Of a stretch of DNA of 64,000 nt, positions 9,434 through 18,194 are shown in pieces. The first letter of the stretch is position 1; each line of letters begins with the position of its first letter. The notes under the pieces were generated by a model, which did no database searches, was not told where the DNA came from, and was given only the letters and a program-made list of their open reading frames with translations. The stretch is from positions 1-64,000 of the forward strand of contig JAPDJU010000012.1 of NCBI GenBank assembly GCA_029258915.1, read 5' to 3'. A program made the position numbers and the translations under genes. The stretch comes from Thermoproteota archaeon. GTDB taxonomy: Archaea > Thermoproteota > Thermoprotei_A > EX4484-217-1.

Positions 9434-10067
9434 TTACCGTATGCGGATAAGGACAATGTTCTTCTTGAACTATCAGCCTTAATATTTCAGGTTTCAAACC
9501 ATTAACTATGGCTACCTTAACTTTATACTTCCTAATAAGCTCTAATACATAGTCATCAGCATAACCTTTAAGGCTGCGAATTTTACCTGCTTTTAATTCT
9601 CTAACGATTTTCCCTTCAATAAATACTCCATCTACGCTCTTTAACAGTATTGCAAAATCCGCCTTTAATAGTGCAGCCAAGAAAACAGCTATAGAATCAC
9701 TAGTTATTTTCCATAGCGCAGGAAGTGTTCTTGTTTTACTAATTATTTTATAAGGCAAAATAATAGCTATTTTACCTTCATCCATTGCAGATCTAACTTG
9801 CTCTAATGATGAACATAGTTTAGAGTTTTTAATTCTACTAGCCAAGAGGATACCGTAAACTTCCATAGCCTTAATAGCCATATAGTGGGCTTCAATAGAA
9901 GAAATTTCGTGCCTAACAAATAACTCCCTGACTTTATTTGCGAAAACTCCCCCACCAGGAACTAAAGCTATTCTTGCGTTTAAGCTTGTAAGGACTTCTG
10001 AAAGGGAATCTATAATTGTAGTTTTATGTAGTAAGCTTCCACCGATCTTAACAATTATTGTTTTCAT
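9423..10067 (-). CDS. mfnE: [5-(aminomethyl)furan-3-yl]methyl phosphate kinase
   Basis: MfnE is an amino-acid-kinase-family enzyme that phosphorylates F1-P to the pyrophosphate used in methanofuran assembly. The 214-residue protein begins with the family's nucleotide-binding KIGGSLL, followed by LVPGGGVFANKVRE and the C-terminal block ITSDSIAVFLAALLKAD and KSVDGVF typical of archaeal small kinases. Its ATG overlaps the stop of mfnF by four bases (ATGA), so the two are coupled and act in consecutive steps. Confidence 0.88.
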   Translation of the reverse strand: MKTIIVKIGGSLLHKTTIIDSLSEVLTSLNARIALVPGGGVFANKVRELFVRHEISSIEAHYMAIKAMEVYGILLASRIKNSKLCSSLEQVRSAMDEGKIAIILPYKIISKTRTLPALWKITSDSIAVFLAALLKADFAILLKSVDGVFIEGKIVRELKAGKIRSLKGYADDYVLELIRKYKVKVAIVNGLKPEILRLIVQEEHCPYPHTVITA

Positions 10068-11122
10068 TTACCCAGCCTCTCTAAGGACATTAATGCAGCA
10101 GCATATGCTGGAAATACTTGAGAAATCTTTCTTCCATAAATATTCGAGATATCTACAATATCCTTAAATCCGGCTCTTAAAGCTGCTTCTTTAGCTAAAA
10201 ATGACCCTAAGCCCGTAGTACATACTTTAAAACCATTTAGGTCATAACCTAAGCTAAGAATTCTTGTTCTTACCTGAATTAATGCTTTAAAAATCTTAAA
10301 CACCATAGCCTCATAAATATAACGCGCTATTTCAACAATTTCATTATCGTTTAAAATCTCATTATCAGCACACGGCACTCTAGAAAGCCTATCTAAACAC
10401 TCTCTTAGACTTCTCCCCCTACCATCAGCTGTTTCGGTGGTATAATCTTCGACACTTATTTTGTTTAGTATTAAGCACACATCCCCTGAAAGAGCAAATT
10501 TTTCTGAAGAAACGCGAGCGAAAAGTCCTTTGTAAGGAACTTCACTTACAATAGAACAAATGCTTGTTCTAAGCGCGCCTAGGTAAACTAGTTCTCCATA
10601 AACTAGTTTTTCAGGGTCAGTAAACCCTTTTACGGATACCTTGCCATCTACTATAGGCACAATGGTAGTGCTTGTACTCCCAATATCTATGAAAATGCAG
10701 TTATTGAACTTCTTAGAAATAAGCCATGCTGAAGCAGCCCAATTAGCAGCAGCTACATTTAAAGGTTTTTTAATAGCCTCCATGTACGATATAAGTTTCC
10801 CTTCAACATTAACGTAAAATCTACTGTGAGCATCATCAAATATTTTCTCCACAGCTTTAACTACGAACCTTACACCTTCACTTTTATTCCTAAAAACATC
10901 GCTCAGTTCGGCAGTCATAGTTGTAGAAACTACGTATTCTTTTGAAGGACCAAGTTTCTCCCTTATCTTCTCTATTCCTTTAACCAATCCCTCCTTACCT
11001 GCAATCCACACTGGAAAATACTCTCTCACCGTATATCCAACCTGGAATTCTTTACCCGAAGCAACGAACAATTTAACGGCTTTTAAATTAGCTCCGCCAA
11101 TATCTAACCCGACGATTTCCAT
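10064..11122 (-). CDS. mfnF: Methanofuran biosynthesis condensing enzyme MfnF
   Basis: MfnF joins the furan pyrophosphate made by MfnE to gamma-glutamyltyramine made by MfnD. It belongs to the hydantoinase/oxoprolinase-like, actin-fold family often annotated as 'H4MPT-linked C1 transfer pathway protein'. The 352 residues start with EIVGLDIGGANLKAVKL and contain the phosphate-binding FIDIGSTSTTIVPIVDGK near residue 140 and the C-terminal TTGLGSFLAKEAA. It is the first gene of the mfnF-mfnE pair, divergent from the HisA-like gene across a 76-base gap that must hold both promoters. Confidence 0.86.
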   Translation of the reverse strand: MEIVGLDIGGANLKAVKLFVASGKEFQVGYTVREYFPVWIAGKEGLVKGIEKIREKLGPSKEYVVSTTMTAELSDVFRNKSEGVRFVVKAVEKIFDDAHSRFYVNVEGKLISYMEAIKKPLNVAAANWAASAWLISKKFNNCIFIDIGSTSTTIVPIVDGKVSVKGFTDPEKLVYGELVYLGALRTSICSIVSEVPYKGLFARVSSEKFALSGDVCLILNKISVEDYTTETADGRGRSLRECLDRLSRVPCADNEILNDNEIVEIARYIYEAMVFKIFKALIQVRTRILSLGYDLNGFKVCTTGLGSFLAKEAALRAGFKDIVDISNIYGRKISQVFPAYAAALMSLERLGK

Positions 11123-11198
11123 AATAGGTTACCGAAAAGTTTTAACTTAAACTGGAAAATAAAATGTTTGCTTAAAATGCATCCTAGGTGCATGGAAC

Positions 11199-11885
11199 TT
11201 GATCAAAGTAATTCCGGTATTAGACATAATGAACGGATTAGTTGTTCACGCGGTTGCTGGAATCAGAGAGAAATATAGACCACTAAGAAATAGTGTTATA
11301 GTAAACTCAGCAAGCCCCTATGATTTGCTTAGGAAATTAAAGAACTTAGGATTTGACGAAGTCTATATAGCTGACTTAGATTCCATACTTAGAGCAGGAG
11401 AAAACATAGAAGTTATAAGCAAAGCTCTTTCTTTAGGATTCAGAGTTTTAGCCGATATAGGGGTTAAAGGAGTAAGAATGAAAGATAAACCTAAACTAGA
11501 GTTAGTTATCGGTACAGAATATTTAAGCAGTCCTGAACAGCTGAAAGAGCTTAAAAATAGGAGCATAAGTATTGATGTATATCATGGCAAGGTTAAGTTT
11601 AAAGATAAAAGACATGATATACATGGTGTCTTAAAGAAAATTAAAAACATAACGTACAGCAATGTGTTAGTCATATTTTTAAACCTCGTAGGGACATTTA
11701 AGGGTCCAGACTTTGAACTAATTAAACTTGTACTAGATAATGTTTCAAGTAAAGAGATTATTGTAGGCGGAGGCATAAGAGGCGTAGAAGACCTGAAGAA
11801 ATTAGAGAACATAGGTATATCTAAAGTTTTAGTTGCTTCAGCCTTACATAAAGGAATTATAGTTAAACCCTATTATAGCTTCTAA
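11199..11885 (+). CDS. HisA/HisF-related TIM-barrel protein of the H4MPT/MFR gene set
   Basis: This 228-residue (beta-alpha)8 protein is related to HisA. The first-strand Asp in VIPVLDIMNGLVVHA and a second in SIDVYHGKVKF occupy the positions of HisA's two catalytic acids, and phosphate-binding loops appear as VLADIGVKG and IVGGGIRGVEDL. The family (HisA/HisF-related) occurs in methanogens and H4MPT-dependent methylotrophs, usually next to cofactor genes as here, so a step in MFR or H4MPT biosynthesis is likelier than histidine biosynthesis. The TTG start is supported by AGGTG eight bases upstream; no in-frame ATG is available. The 3' end overlaps the convergent mfnD by 23 bases. Confidence 0.7.
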   Translation: MIKVIPVLDIMNGLVVHAVAGIREKYRPLRNSVIVNSASPYDLLRKLKNLGFDEVYIADLDSILRAGENIEVISKALSLGFRVLADIGVKGVRMKDKPKLELVIGTEYLSSPEQLKELKNRSISIDVYHGKVKFKDKRHDIHGVLKKIKNITYSNVLVIFLNLVGTFKGPDFELIKLVLDNVSSKEIIVGGGIRGVEDLKKLENIGISKVLVASALHKGIIVKPYYSF

Positions 11886-13008
11886 GCTTATTAATCCTCA
11901 AAATAGCTTCGGAAATAGTTGGCACTTTACCTAGAACTATGTTTTTCTTTGCTGCTCCCACGCTAAGTATTCTTTCATTTGAAAGAATCTCTCTCTTCTT
12001 TTCCGAAATAACGTAATATGCATAGCCTACGTTTTTAACATCAACTTTTGCTTCAGCCTCTACTTTTTCACCTACAGAATATAGCATTAGCTTTCCAAGA
12101 TCGGCTCCAAATATTTCAGCTAGCCCTAAGAAAGAAGTAGTTAGTCTTGGATTAATTTCAACAATGTAAGGCTTCCAATTTACCCATACTAAATCTAAGC
12201 CAAAATATCCTTTAAGCCCTTTACAAATTTTCACAATCTTATATACTAGATCCATGGATTTCTTATGAAGGCCCTTATTTTTTAATGGAGTTATTCCACC
12301 ATAGTATTTTAAATGGCCTCTACTATCCATTTTTATTAGTTGGATATTGTTTGAAAGAAAGATTATTTCTTGACCATTAGATATAACAGATATGCTTGCG
12401 TGGATACCTACTAAATATTCTTGAATAGCTACTTCATCTAAGAATGTGTTTTGAAAAGCATAGTCTATAGCGTATTTTAATTGTTCATGAGATTTAGCCA
12501 AGGTTATTCCTGCTGAACCAGCCATATCAATTGGTTTAACAATGACAGGATAACGTACATTAATGGTTGATTCTTTCCTTAAAAACACAGTCTTGGGAAC
12601 TAATACATCATGTTCCTTTAGAAATAGGAATGTGTTCTTCTTATTAGAAAATAATTGAATGCAATTGCATGTAGGTCCCAGTACTTTATCCTTTACTATT
12701 TTAGCTAATTCTATAAGTTCTTTAGGGGGCGCTATGAGAATAACATAGTCGACTAAGCTAGCATGTTTTTCAAGAACACCGAGATAATCTTCATAGTCTT
12801 TAACGACTATCATTTTGAAGGGAGAGCTTATATTTTCAAATATGCTGTTTAATGTGATGTACACGTCTGCGCCTGCTTCCTTTAAAACTTTAGTCGCTGT
12901 ATACGCCATAGAGAAGCCTTCAACAACTAAATCCCAATAGGATTTAACTGTTCCTTTACTGCGAGGACCGATGCTCGAAATGAACTCAGTAACTAAAACT
13001 TTAGGCAT
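11863..13008 (-). CDS. mfnD: Tyramine--L-glutamate ligase
   Basis: MfnD is an ATP-grasp ligase that couples the gamma-carboxyl of glutamate to tyramine, giving the side chain of methanofuran. The 381-residue protein shows the N-terminal block VTEFISSIGPRSKG, the ATP-binding segment YPVIVKPIDMAGSAGITLAKS around residue 160, and the metal-binding YFGLDLVWVNWKPYIVEINPRLT near residue 275. Together with mfnB, mfnE and mfnF nearby, this strongly supports the call. mfnC and a tyrosine decarboxylase (mfnA) are not in the window. It is divergent from the ACT-V4R gene, with an 87-base gap. Confidence 0.86.
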   Translation of the reverse strand: MPKVLVTEFISSIGPRSKGTVKSYWDLVVEGFSMAYTATKVLKEAGADVYITLNSIFENISSPFKMIVVKDYEDYLGVLEKHASLVDYVILIAPPKELIELAKIVKDKVLGPTCNCIQLFSNKKNTFLFLKEHDVLVPKTVFLRKESTINVRYPVIVKPIDMAGSAGITLAKSHEQLKYAIDYAFQNTFLDEVAIQEYLVGIHASISVISNGQEIIFLSNNIQLIKMDSRGHLKYYGGITPLKNKGLHKKSMDLVYKIVKICKGLKGYFGLDLVWVNWKPYIVEINPRLTTSFLGLAEIFGADLGKLMLYSVGEKVEAEAKVDVKNVGYAYYVISEKKREILSNERILSVGAAKKNIVLGKVPTISEAILRINKLRSYNRV

Positions 13009-13066
13009 TGTCTCTCACTGCTAGAACACTGTTGTAAACATTTTTAAATGTACCCAAATGTTATTA

Positions 13067-13080
13067 AACTTAAAATATAA
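13067..13080 (+). promoter_or_regulatory. TATA-box-like element upstream of the ACT-V4R gene
   Basis: An AT-only stretch (ttaaaatataa) lies about 20-28 bases before the ATG at 13096. Archaeal start sites usually fall some 25 bases after the TATA centre, so the transcript would be leaderless or nearly so. No Shine-Dalgarno sequence is seen, in agreement. Confidence 0.4.
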
Positions 13081-13095
13081 AGTACAATTACGTGT

Positions 13096-13893
13096 ATGCC
13101 TGGTGTTGTTTACTTGGTCAGCATATATTTACCTACAATAGTTGAACGTAACTATAAGGAAAAACCCATATTCCTGAGTCTCACGCTCAGAAATGTACCA
13201 GGGATTATAGCTAAAATAGCCAAGATCCTTTCTGAAAACAATGTAAACATACTTTACGGAATACATTCTGTAGAAAAACACATAGGGTACTGGATTTTTT
13301 TAGCTGAGTTTTCGGATGCTAAAAAACCTTTAGGACAAATTATAGAGGAAATAAAGAGTATGGAAGGTGTTTTGGAAATAAACTATGGAATAGATAGTGT
13401 AGGTGATATGTTAATCAACCCCTTCCCCTTCACTATAACGCTACCATACGGCATAGGTAGGGCTTCTATAATCCCTATTACAATTTTAAAGAAAGCTGTT
13501 AGTGATTTAAGAGAAAAATGGGGTATAGCAGCTTCAGTTTTCTTATACCATGTAGGATATCATATAGGTGAAACTTTAGGGAACATGTTTAAGGAAAAGA
13601 GTTTCGGATATGAGGAAATACTTAAGGCATCGTTAGAATATTTAAAGTATTTAAACCTGTTTAAAGATTATAGCATTAAATTCTTTTCACTAATAAATAA
13701 CGCAGCTTCCATAAAAATCTATGATTCGTTTGAATGTGAAAATGTAAAGTCAGATAAGCCTGTAAGCCATTTCCTTAGAGGAATACTTGGGGGAATACTC
13801 TTTACAATATTTAGAAAAGAAATAACAGTTTATGAAACAAAATGTATAGCTAAGGGAGATAAGTTTTGTGAATACACTATAAAACAAGCGTGA
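13096..13893 (+). CDS. ACT domain-V4R (4-vinyl reductase) domain protein
   Basis: In this 265-residue, probably cytoplasmic, protein, residues about 22-95 form an ACT-type ligand-binding domain (FLSLTLRNVPGIIAKIAKIL). Residues about 130-262 resemble the V4R domain, with the C-terminal cysteine-containing block YETKCIAKGDKFCEYTI. V4R domains bind small hydrophobic molecules or cofactors and occur in BchJ, XylR-type regulators and archaeal regulators. ACT-V4R proteins suggest ligand-controlled regulation rather than catalysis. No DNA-binding domain is visible. The position beside mfnD suggests a link with C1 cofactor metabolism, but this is inference. It appears leaderless (see the TATA-like element). 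Confidence 0.65.
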   Translation: MPGVVYLVSIYLPTIVERNYKEKPIFLSLTLRNVPGIIAKIAKILSENNVNILYGIHSVEKHIGYWIFLAEFSDAKKPLGQIIEEIKSMEGVLEINYGIDSVGDMLINPFPFTITLPYGIGRASIIPITILKKAVSDLREKWGIAASVFLYHVGYHIGETLGNMFKEKSFGYEEILKASLEYLKYLNLFKDYSIKFFSLINNAASIKIYDSFECENVKSDKPVSHFLRGILGGILFTIFRKEITVYETKCIAKGDKFCEYTIKQA

Positions 13894-14028
13894 ATTTTTA
13901 GTTAATTCTATTCAAAACTCTAGGATACTATAGTAGTTCTAATTACAGTTCTGTTTAAAAGCCAAAATTAGTTATAGTGTTTTAAACATCAAAGGGTATA
14001 TTAAAAAAATACAAAGTACGTTGTCTTT

Positions 14029-15042
14029 CTATTTGGCAATAAATTTGTCTAAATGTCTAAGTCTTTTTGCTGGATGTGGGTGTGTACTAAATAGTTCTTC
14101 AAGAATGCTTGGTTTCCTCCTTTTTATGAGTTCTACTAGCTGGTCTATGTTTCTGACATATTCTGCTTTTATAGGTTTATCGGGATCTGCTATAAAGAAC
14201 ATTTTAAAGTGGCTATATGATTTACTTTCTTTACCGAGATATCTTTTCATTCTACCAGTGTAATACATTATTCTTACAAGTGCTCTTTGCAGTTTCTTTG
14301 CACCATTATCTACATTTAACGCTGCATGGGTGTCAGCATAGTATTCTCTAAGCCTGCTCATGTAGAATACGAACAAGTTTAATAGATAGCTTACTACCAT
14401 TAACAATATTCCTACAAGTAGTAGCAGTGGTCCGCCTCCTCTTTCCCTTCTGAATCCTCCAAACCATCCTGAAATATATAGCACATATCCTATGTAGTAT
14501 ACTATTGCAGGTATTATACTTATCATCATCATAACTATTACATCTCTATGTTTTAAATGTCCCAATTCATGCCCTAGAACCGCTTCTACCTCGTCCAAGG
14601 GTAATGTTTCCAATAAGCCTCTTGTAACAGCAACCCTATATCCTGTAAACGGATTGCCGTAAGCAAACGCATTAGGTATATCTATTTCGGCAATCGTTAA
14701 CCTTGGCACATACTTCAGCCTGCTTCTCTTAGCTATTCTTTCAATGATTTCAAATAGCTCTGGGTGTTCATGCCTGCTTAAAGGTTTTACATGGTATATT
14801 GCATCAATAAGATGAGGGCCTATAAGCCACTGTATTACGTGGAAGAACACTACGAAAATGAGTATCCCATAGAGGCCGTAAAAACTTATGTTCAGCCATG
14901 TAAGTATCATTACGAAAATTAATGTAGCTATGGCGGTTATCACTGCAAATGTCCCTAGCATTGCGAATCTAAGTTTCCAAAGAGTAATTTTAGGCACAGG
15001 TGTTTTCGGTATAGTATGCTTAGGATACATGGCTGGTCTCAC
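14029..15042 (-). CDS. htpX: HtpX-like M48 family membrane zinc metalloprotease
   Basis: HtpX is a membrane-bound endoprotease that removes misfolded membrane proteins. Two N-terminal hydrophobic segments (about residues 27-75) precede the catalytic motif HELGH (residues 158-162). Two more membrane segments follow, and then the third zinc ligand in the block REYYADTHAAL near 237. At 337 residues it is slightly longer than bacterial HtpX. The GTG start is chosen because AGGAGG lies five bases upstream, although an ATG four codons later is possible. It is the last gene on the minus strand after the hydrogenase operon, 39 bases from hycI, and may help quality control of that membrane complex. 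Confidence 0.9.
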   Translation of the reverse strand: MRPAMYPKHTIPKTPVPKITLWKLRFAMLGTFAVITAIATLIFVMILTWLNISFYGLYGILIFVVFFHVIQWLIGPHLIDAIYHVKPLSRHEHPELFEIIERIAKRSRLKYVPRLTIAEIDIPNAFAYGNPFTGYRVAVTRGLLETLPLDEVEAVLGHELGHLKHRDVIVMMMISIIPAIVYYIGYVLYISGWFGGFRRERGGGPLLLLVGILLMVVSYLLNLFVFYMSRLREYYADTHAALNVDNGAKKLQRALVRIMYYTGRMKRYLGKESKSYSHFKMFFIADPDKPIKAEYVRNIDQLVELIKRRKPSILEELFSTHPHPAKRLRHLDKFIAK

Positions 15043-15081
15043 CTAAACCTCCTTAATATTTAGCCAGTATTTAAACATTAA

Positions 15082-15582
15082 CTATTGGAGTAAAGTGCTG
15101 AGAACCTTTACTAATATATCTGCTGTTCTTTTAACATCGCTAGTCATGGGAGATCCGAAACTTATATCGCTTACCTGAATACCTAATAAGTACTGTTCAG
15201 CTTTAGGTAACATATACTCTAGGTATCTGCGAAGCATAGAATATGATGGTTTATGAGTTGTAGGGAAAACTACTTCCAGTTCTTCTATTTCCTTTAAAGA
15301 ACCAAAGACCAGGAAACCAGGGTTTAAACCTGCCTTTACGGCGTCTATGAAAACCACCACCTCTGGTCTAGCATTTACAGCTACGCCCAGAAAACTTTCA
15401 GGTGAAAGCCCAGCATCAACAACATTATTTAGCCCTCTTAACCTAAGATTACTAGCAACATATGAGCCAACATAATCATCTCCTCGGAGATCATTACCTA
15501 CACCTATAATGAATACCTTTCTACCTGAAAGAACCTTAACTATGCTATCTTTAACTTCGCTGAAACTTCCTAAAACAAACAT
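15082..15582 (-). CDS. hycI: [NiFe] hydrogenase maturation endopeptidase
   Basis: This is an endopeptidase of the HycI/HyaD family. It clips the C-terminal tail of the [NiFe] large subunit after nickel insertion. The 166 residues contain the signature GVGNDLRGDD at about 27-36, whose acid is a nickel-sensing ligand, then VVDAGLSPE, VVFIDAVKAG and the His in PTTHKPS. It lies 39 bases after the polyferredoxin gene in the hydrogenase operon, and the only intact CxxC/CxxC large subunit in the window is two genes upstream, so that subunit is the likely substrate. Confidence 0.9.
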   Translation of the reverse strand: MFVLGSFSEVKDSIVKVLSGRKVFIIGVGNDLRGDDYVGSYVASNLRLRGLNNVVDAGLSPESFLGVAVNARPEVVVFIDAVKAGLNPGFLVFGSLKEIEELEVVFPTTHKPSYSMLRRYLEYMLPKAEQYLLGIQVSDISFGSPMTSDVKRTADILVKVLSTLLQ

Positions 15583-15621
15583 TATAGCTAAACCTTCAAG
15601 AAAGTAAAATTAGAAGTAAAC

Positions 15622-16503
15622 TTATTTTTTGCTTTTTCTCCTGCGTAATGGTGGCGGTAAATCCGGTAGGAATTTTATAGCATCTACTGGACATGCTTCA
15701 TAGCATTGTCCGCAAAAGAGACACTTATTGATATTGTATATTGGTAAAAGTCTTCCACCAATATCTTTCATTGTTATTGCTTCTGTAGGGCAGACCCTAG
15801 CACATAAGGTACATCCAGTACATATGTTTCTATCTATTTGAATAGTTCTATACCTTAGTAAACCTGCTTTCTCCAGCGGAGATTCCGGTATTTTCTCCGG
15901 TATTTTCTCTACTTTCTCAGGGAACTTCACTAATGGTGAAATTGCTTCAGAGGAACAAATTTCAACACATTTATGGCAGAAAACACATAAATCAACATCG
16001 TAAGATGGAATCACCCTACCATCCTTAATAACCATGGTTATCGCGTGAGTTGGGCAAACAGCTGCGCAAAGCTCGCACTCAACACATTTAGAATAATCTA
16101 TCTTCATGTACCTTATCTTTTCTAGACCCGCTAAAACATACGGTGCTATAGGTACTTTAGGTAATCCCTCATACGCAGACTTCTTTGCTGAGGAAAGCTC
16201 AAATTCGGTCGATGAAACTATTGCGTTTGTTGGGCAATTATATATACATTCATAGCAGAAACAGCATCTACTTACATCATACCATGGCACGGATCTTCCA
16301 TCAGTCCATTTAAGCTTAATTGCGAAAGTAGGGCATACGTCTTCACAAACACCGCATTCAACACATCTATTCCATAAAAATACTGGTTTACCCCTAAACC
16401 CTTCAGCTATTACTGGTTTTTCAAAGGGATATTTGTGTGTTGCTGGTTTCTTAAATAAGTAACTAAAAACTTCAGCTATTAGGGAGGGTATTTTCTTACC
16501 CAT
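15622..16503 (-). CDS. Polyferredoxin subunit of group 4 hydrogenase (six [4Fe-4S] motifs)
   Basis: A 293-residue electron-transfer subunit. It has six CxxCxxCxxxC motifs, in three pairs: CVECGVCEDVC, CCFCYECIYNC, CVECELCAAVC, CVFCHKCVEIC, CTGCTLCARVC and CLFCGQCYEAC. The N-terminus (EGFRGKPVFLWNRC) resembles NuoI/MbhN, which carry only two clusters, so this looks like an MbhN-type subunit extended by a repeated ferredoxin domain. It should wire external ferredoxins to the small subunit. It lies three bases downstream of the large-subunit gene. The basic tail RRRKSKK is unusual. Confidence 0.88.
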   Translation of the reverse strand: MGKKIPSLIAEVFSYLFKKPATHKYPFEKPVIAEGFRGKPVFLWNRCVECGVCEDVCPTFAIKLKWTDGRSVPWYDVSRCCFCYECIYNCPTNAIVSSTEFELSSAKKSAYEGLPKVPIAPYVLAGLEKIRYMKIDYSKCVECELCAAVCPTHAITMVIKDGRVIPSYDVDLCVFCHKCVEICSSEAISPLVKFPEKVEKIPEKIPESPLEKAGLLRYRTIQIDRNICTGCTLCARVCPTEAITMKDIGGRLLPIYNINKCLFCGQCYEACPVDAIKFLPDLPPPLRRRKSKK

Positions 16504-16506
16504 CCC

Positions 16507-17670
16507 CTACCTCCTCCAATATTTCTTCTTAATTTCACCTATGGTCATGGTTTTTCTTGTTCCCGATTTAGCATCTAAAAGCATTACTGTTGTTCTATCG
16601 GTACATGCGAAACATGGGTCTATGCTTCCTAGGATAACTGGGATATCTGCTACATGGTAGCCCTTGAACATTTCGCAAACTCCAGGTATGTTTGCATATG
16701 TTGGCGTTCTAACCCTGTGCCTCCAAGGAGTTACTCCACCTCTCCATATGGTGTGATGTAGCACTTCTCCCCTAGGAGCTTCAACTCTACCTTCTCCCTT
16801 ACCCTCAATAGTCCTTGGAACTTTAGTACATATTGGGCCTTGAGGTAAGTGGTCTAATGCATACAATATTATGTTTATTAGTTCTAAACATTCATCAACT
16901 CTGACCATGTATCTTGCCCAACTATCTCCTTCCTTATATGTTATGACTTTGAAAGGTATTTCATCATAAGCCTCGTATGGATCAGTATATCTTAGATCTA
17001 TTTTTACTCCAGAACCCCTAATTGTTGGACCTACCGCGCCTAACGCTAGTAGCTTGGATCCACTAATATATCCTACGTCCATAGTTCTAGTGGTGAAAGT
17101 TGGGTCCTCGCTTAAGACCTTTTTATATCTTTCAATTCTCTTGTAAAGCTTAGGCAGCTTATCCTTCATCTTATCAACAAGCGCTGGAGAAATGTCTCTT
17201 GTAACACCTCCAACTCTTACATATGCGGATATTACTCTATTACCTGTAAGTTCCTCAAACAAGCTCATTACTAGTTCTCTGTCTCTCCAAAACAGCATAA
17301 ATAGCGTTTCAAAACCCATTAGCTCTGCTGCAACACCTAGTAAGAGTAAGTGGCTGTGTAACCTATTAAGTTCATGAGCAATTACTCTCAAATACTTCGC
17401 TCTTGGAGGAACTTCAACATCTGCTGCTTGCTCAACTGCTTCGGCAAAACAGAGAGTATGGGCTACATTACAAATACCACAAATTCTTTCAGCAAGATAT
17501 AGTCCTTCAATGAACGTTTTTGTTTCCATAAGCTTCTCTATTCCCCTATGCATATAGCCTATTCTAGGTATAACATCTATAACGGTCTCACCCTCAACTT
17601 TAAAGAGGAACCTTTCTGCTTCATGCAATGCCGGGTGCTGAGGACCTACAATTAAGCTTATTGCTGGCAC
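16507..17670 (-). CDS. Group 4 [NiFe] hydrogenase large (catalytic) subunit
   Basis: This MbhL/EchE-like subunit catalyses reversible H2 formation with ferredoxin. All four nickel-ligand cysteines are present: RICGICN (C64, C67) and DPCFACTDR (C353, C356). The N-terminus (VGPQHPALHEAERFLFKVEG) is shared with NuoD. A 28-residue tail follows the Arg of the second motif, matching the tail that HycI removes from HycE. So it is expected to be an active, processed hydrogenase. It sits in the order small-30 kDa-large-polyferredoxin-hycI, with three-base or smaller gaps. No membrane subunit is on this strand; the divergent operon carries one set. Confidence 0.92.
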   Translation of the reverse strand: MPAISLIVGPQHPALHEAERFLFKVEGETVIDVIPRIGYMHRGIEKLMETKTFIEGLYLAERICGICNVAHTLCFAEAVEQAADVEVPPRAKYLRVIAHELNRLHSHLLLLGVAAELMGFETLFMLFWRDRELVMSLFEELTGNRVISAYVRVGGVTRDISPALVDKMKDKLPKLYKRIERYKKVLSEDPTFTTRTMDVGYISGSKLLALGAVGPTIRGSGVKIDLRYTDPYEAYDEIPFKVITYKEGDSWARYMVRVDECLELINIILYALDHLPQGPICTKVPRTIEGKGEGRVEAPRGEVLHHTIWRGGVTPWRHRVRTPTYANIPGVCEMFKGYHVADIPVILGSIDPCFACTDRTTVMLLDAKSGTRKTMTIGEIKKKYWRR

Positions 17671-17672
17671 TT

Positions 17673-18194
17673 CTACCTCACCTTTTTAATCTTCTTTATC
17701 AGCTTAATCTCCTTTCTAAGAGGATAAATGTTGTCAGGCCATTCTTCGGGAAGAAATACTTTCCCCAAAGCCGGATGCCCTACAAACCTTACGCCAAACA
17801 TTTCATAATTTTCACACTCATATAGGAGTGCCCCGGGTACTATGTCTGTTATGGTTTCAACTTCAGGGTTTGCCCGGGGAATATTCATTTTAAGTGTTAA
17901 ATGTAGTTTAAAATCGTCTTCTGCTAACTGTATCTCATACTGTAACTCAAAATATTCTTTATCAATATAATCCACCGTGTTTATTGTTACTAAATATGAG
18001 GATTCGGCGAATTGGTTCCTAAGCCATTTAATTATCTGCTTATGTGAATTACGTACTATTTTTAACTCGGCACGAGTGGGGGTAAGAACTTTAACGCTTA
18101 ATATCTTATCCTTAAACTCTCTCCTTAGCTCTTCTAAGAACTTGGAAACTTTTTCCGGAACTTTTTTTACCTTACTTTCTACCGCCATTTCCAC
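17673..18194 (-). CDS. NuoC/30-kDa-like subunit of group 4 hydrogenase
   Basis: In this 173-residue protein, residues about 85-160 carry the 30-kDa (NuoC/MbhK) domain: FELQYEIQL, DIVPGALLYECENYEMFGVRFVGHP and LPEEWPDNIYPLRKE. This domain docks the catalytic subunit to the membrane arm. The gene overlaps the small-subunit gene by 23 bases. The track start is GTG (VEMAVES); an ATG two codons later is equally plausible. It belongs to the minus-strand hydrogenase operon. A second NuoC is encoded at 24.7 kb on the other side of the membrane genes. Confidence 0.85.
   Translation of the reverse strand: MEMAVESKVKKVPEKVSKFLEELRREFKDKILSVKVLTPTRAELKIVRNSHKQIIKWLRNQFAESSYLVTINTVDYIDKEYFELQYEIQLAEDDFKLHLTLKMNIPRANPEVETITDIVPGALLYECENYEMFGVRFVGHPALGKVFLPEEWPDNIYPLRKEIKLIKKIKKVR

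Noticed and set aside
9079-9456. 125-residue minus-strand ORF opposite the mptN-like gene
   Set aside because: Shadow of a clear ATP-grasp gene; Ser/Thr-rich sequence without motif.
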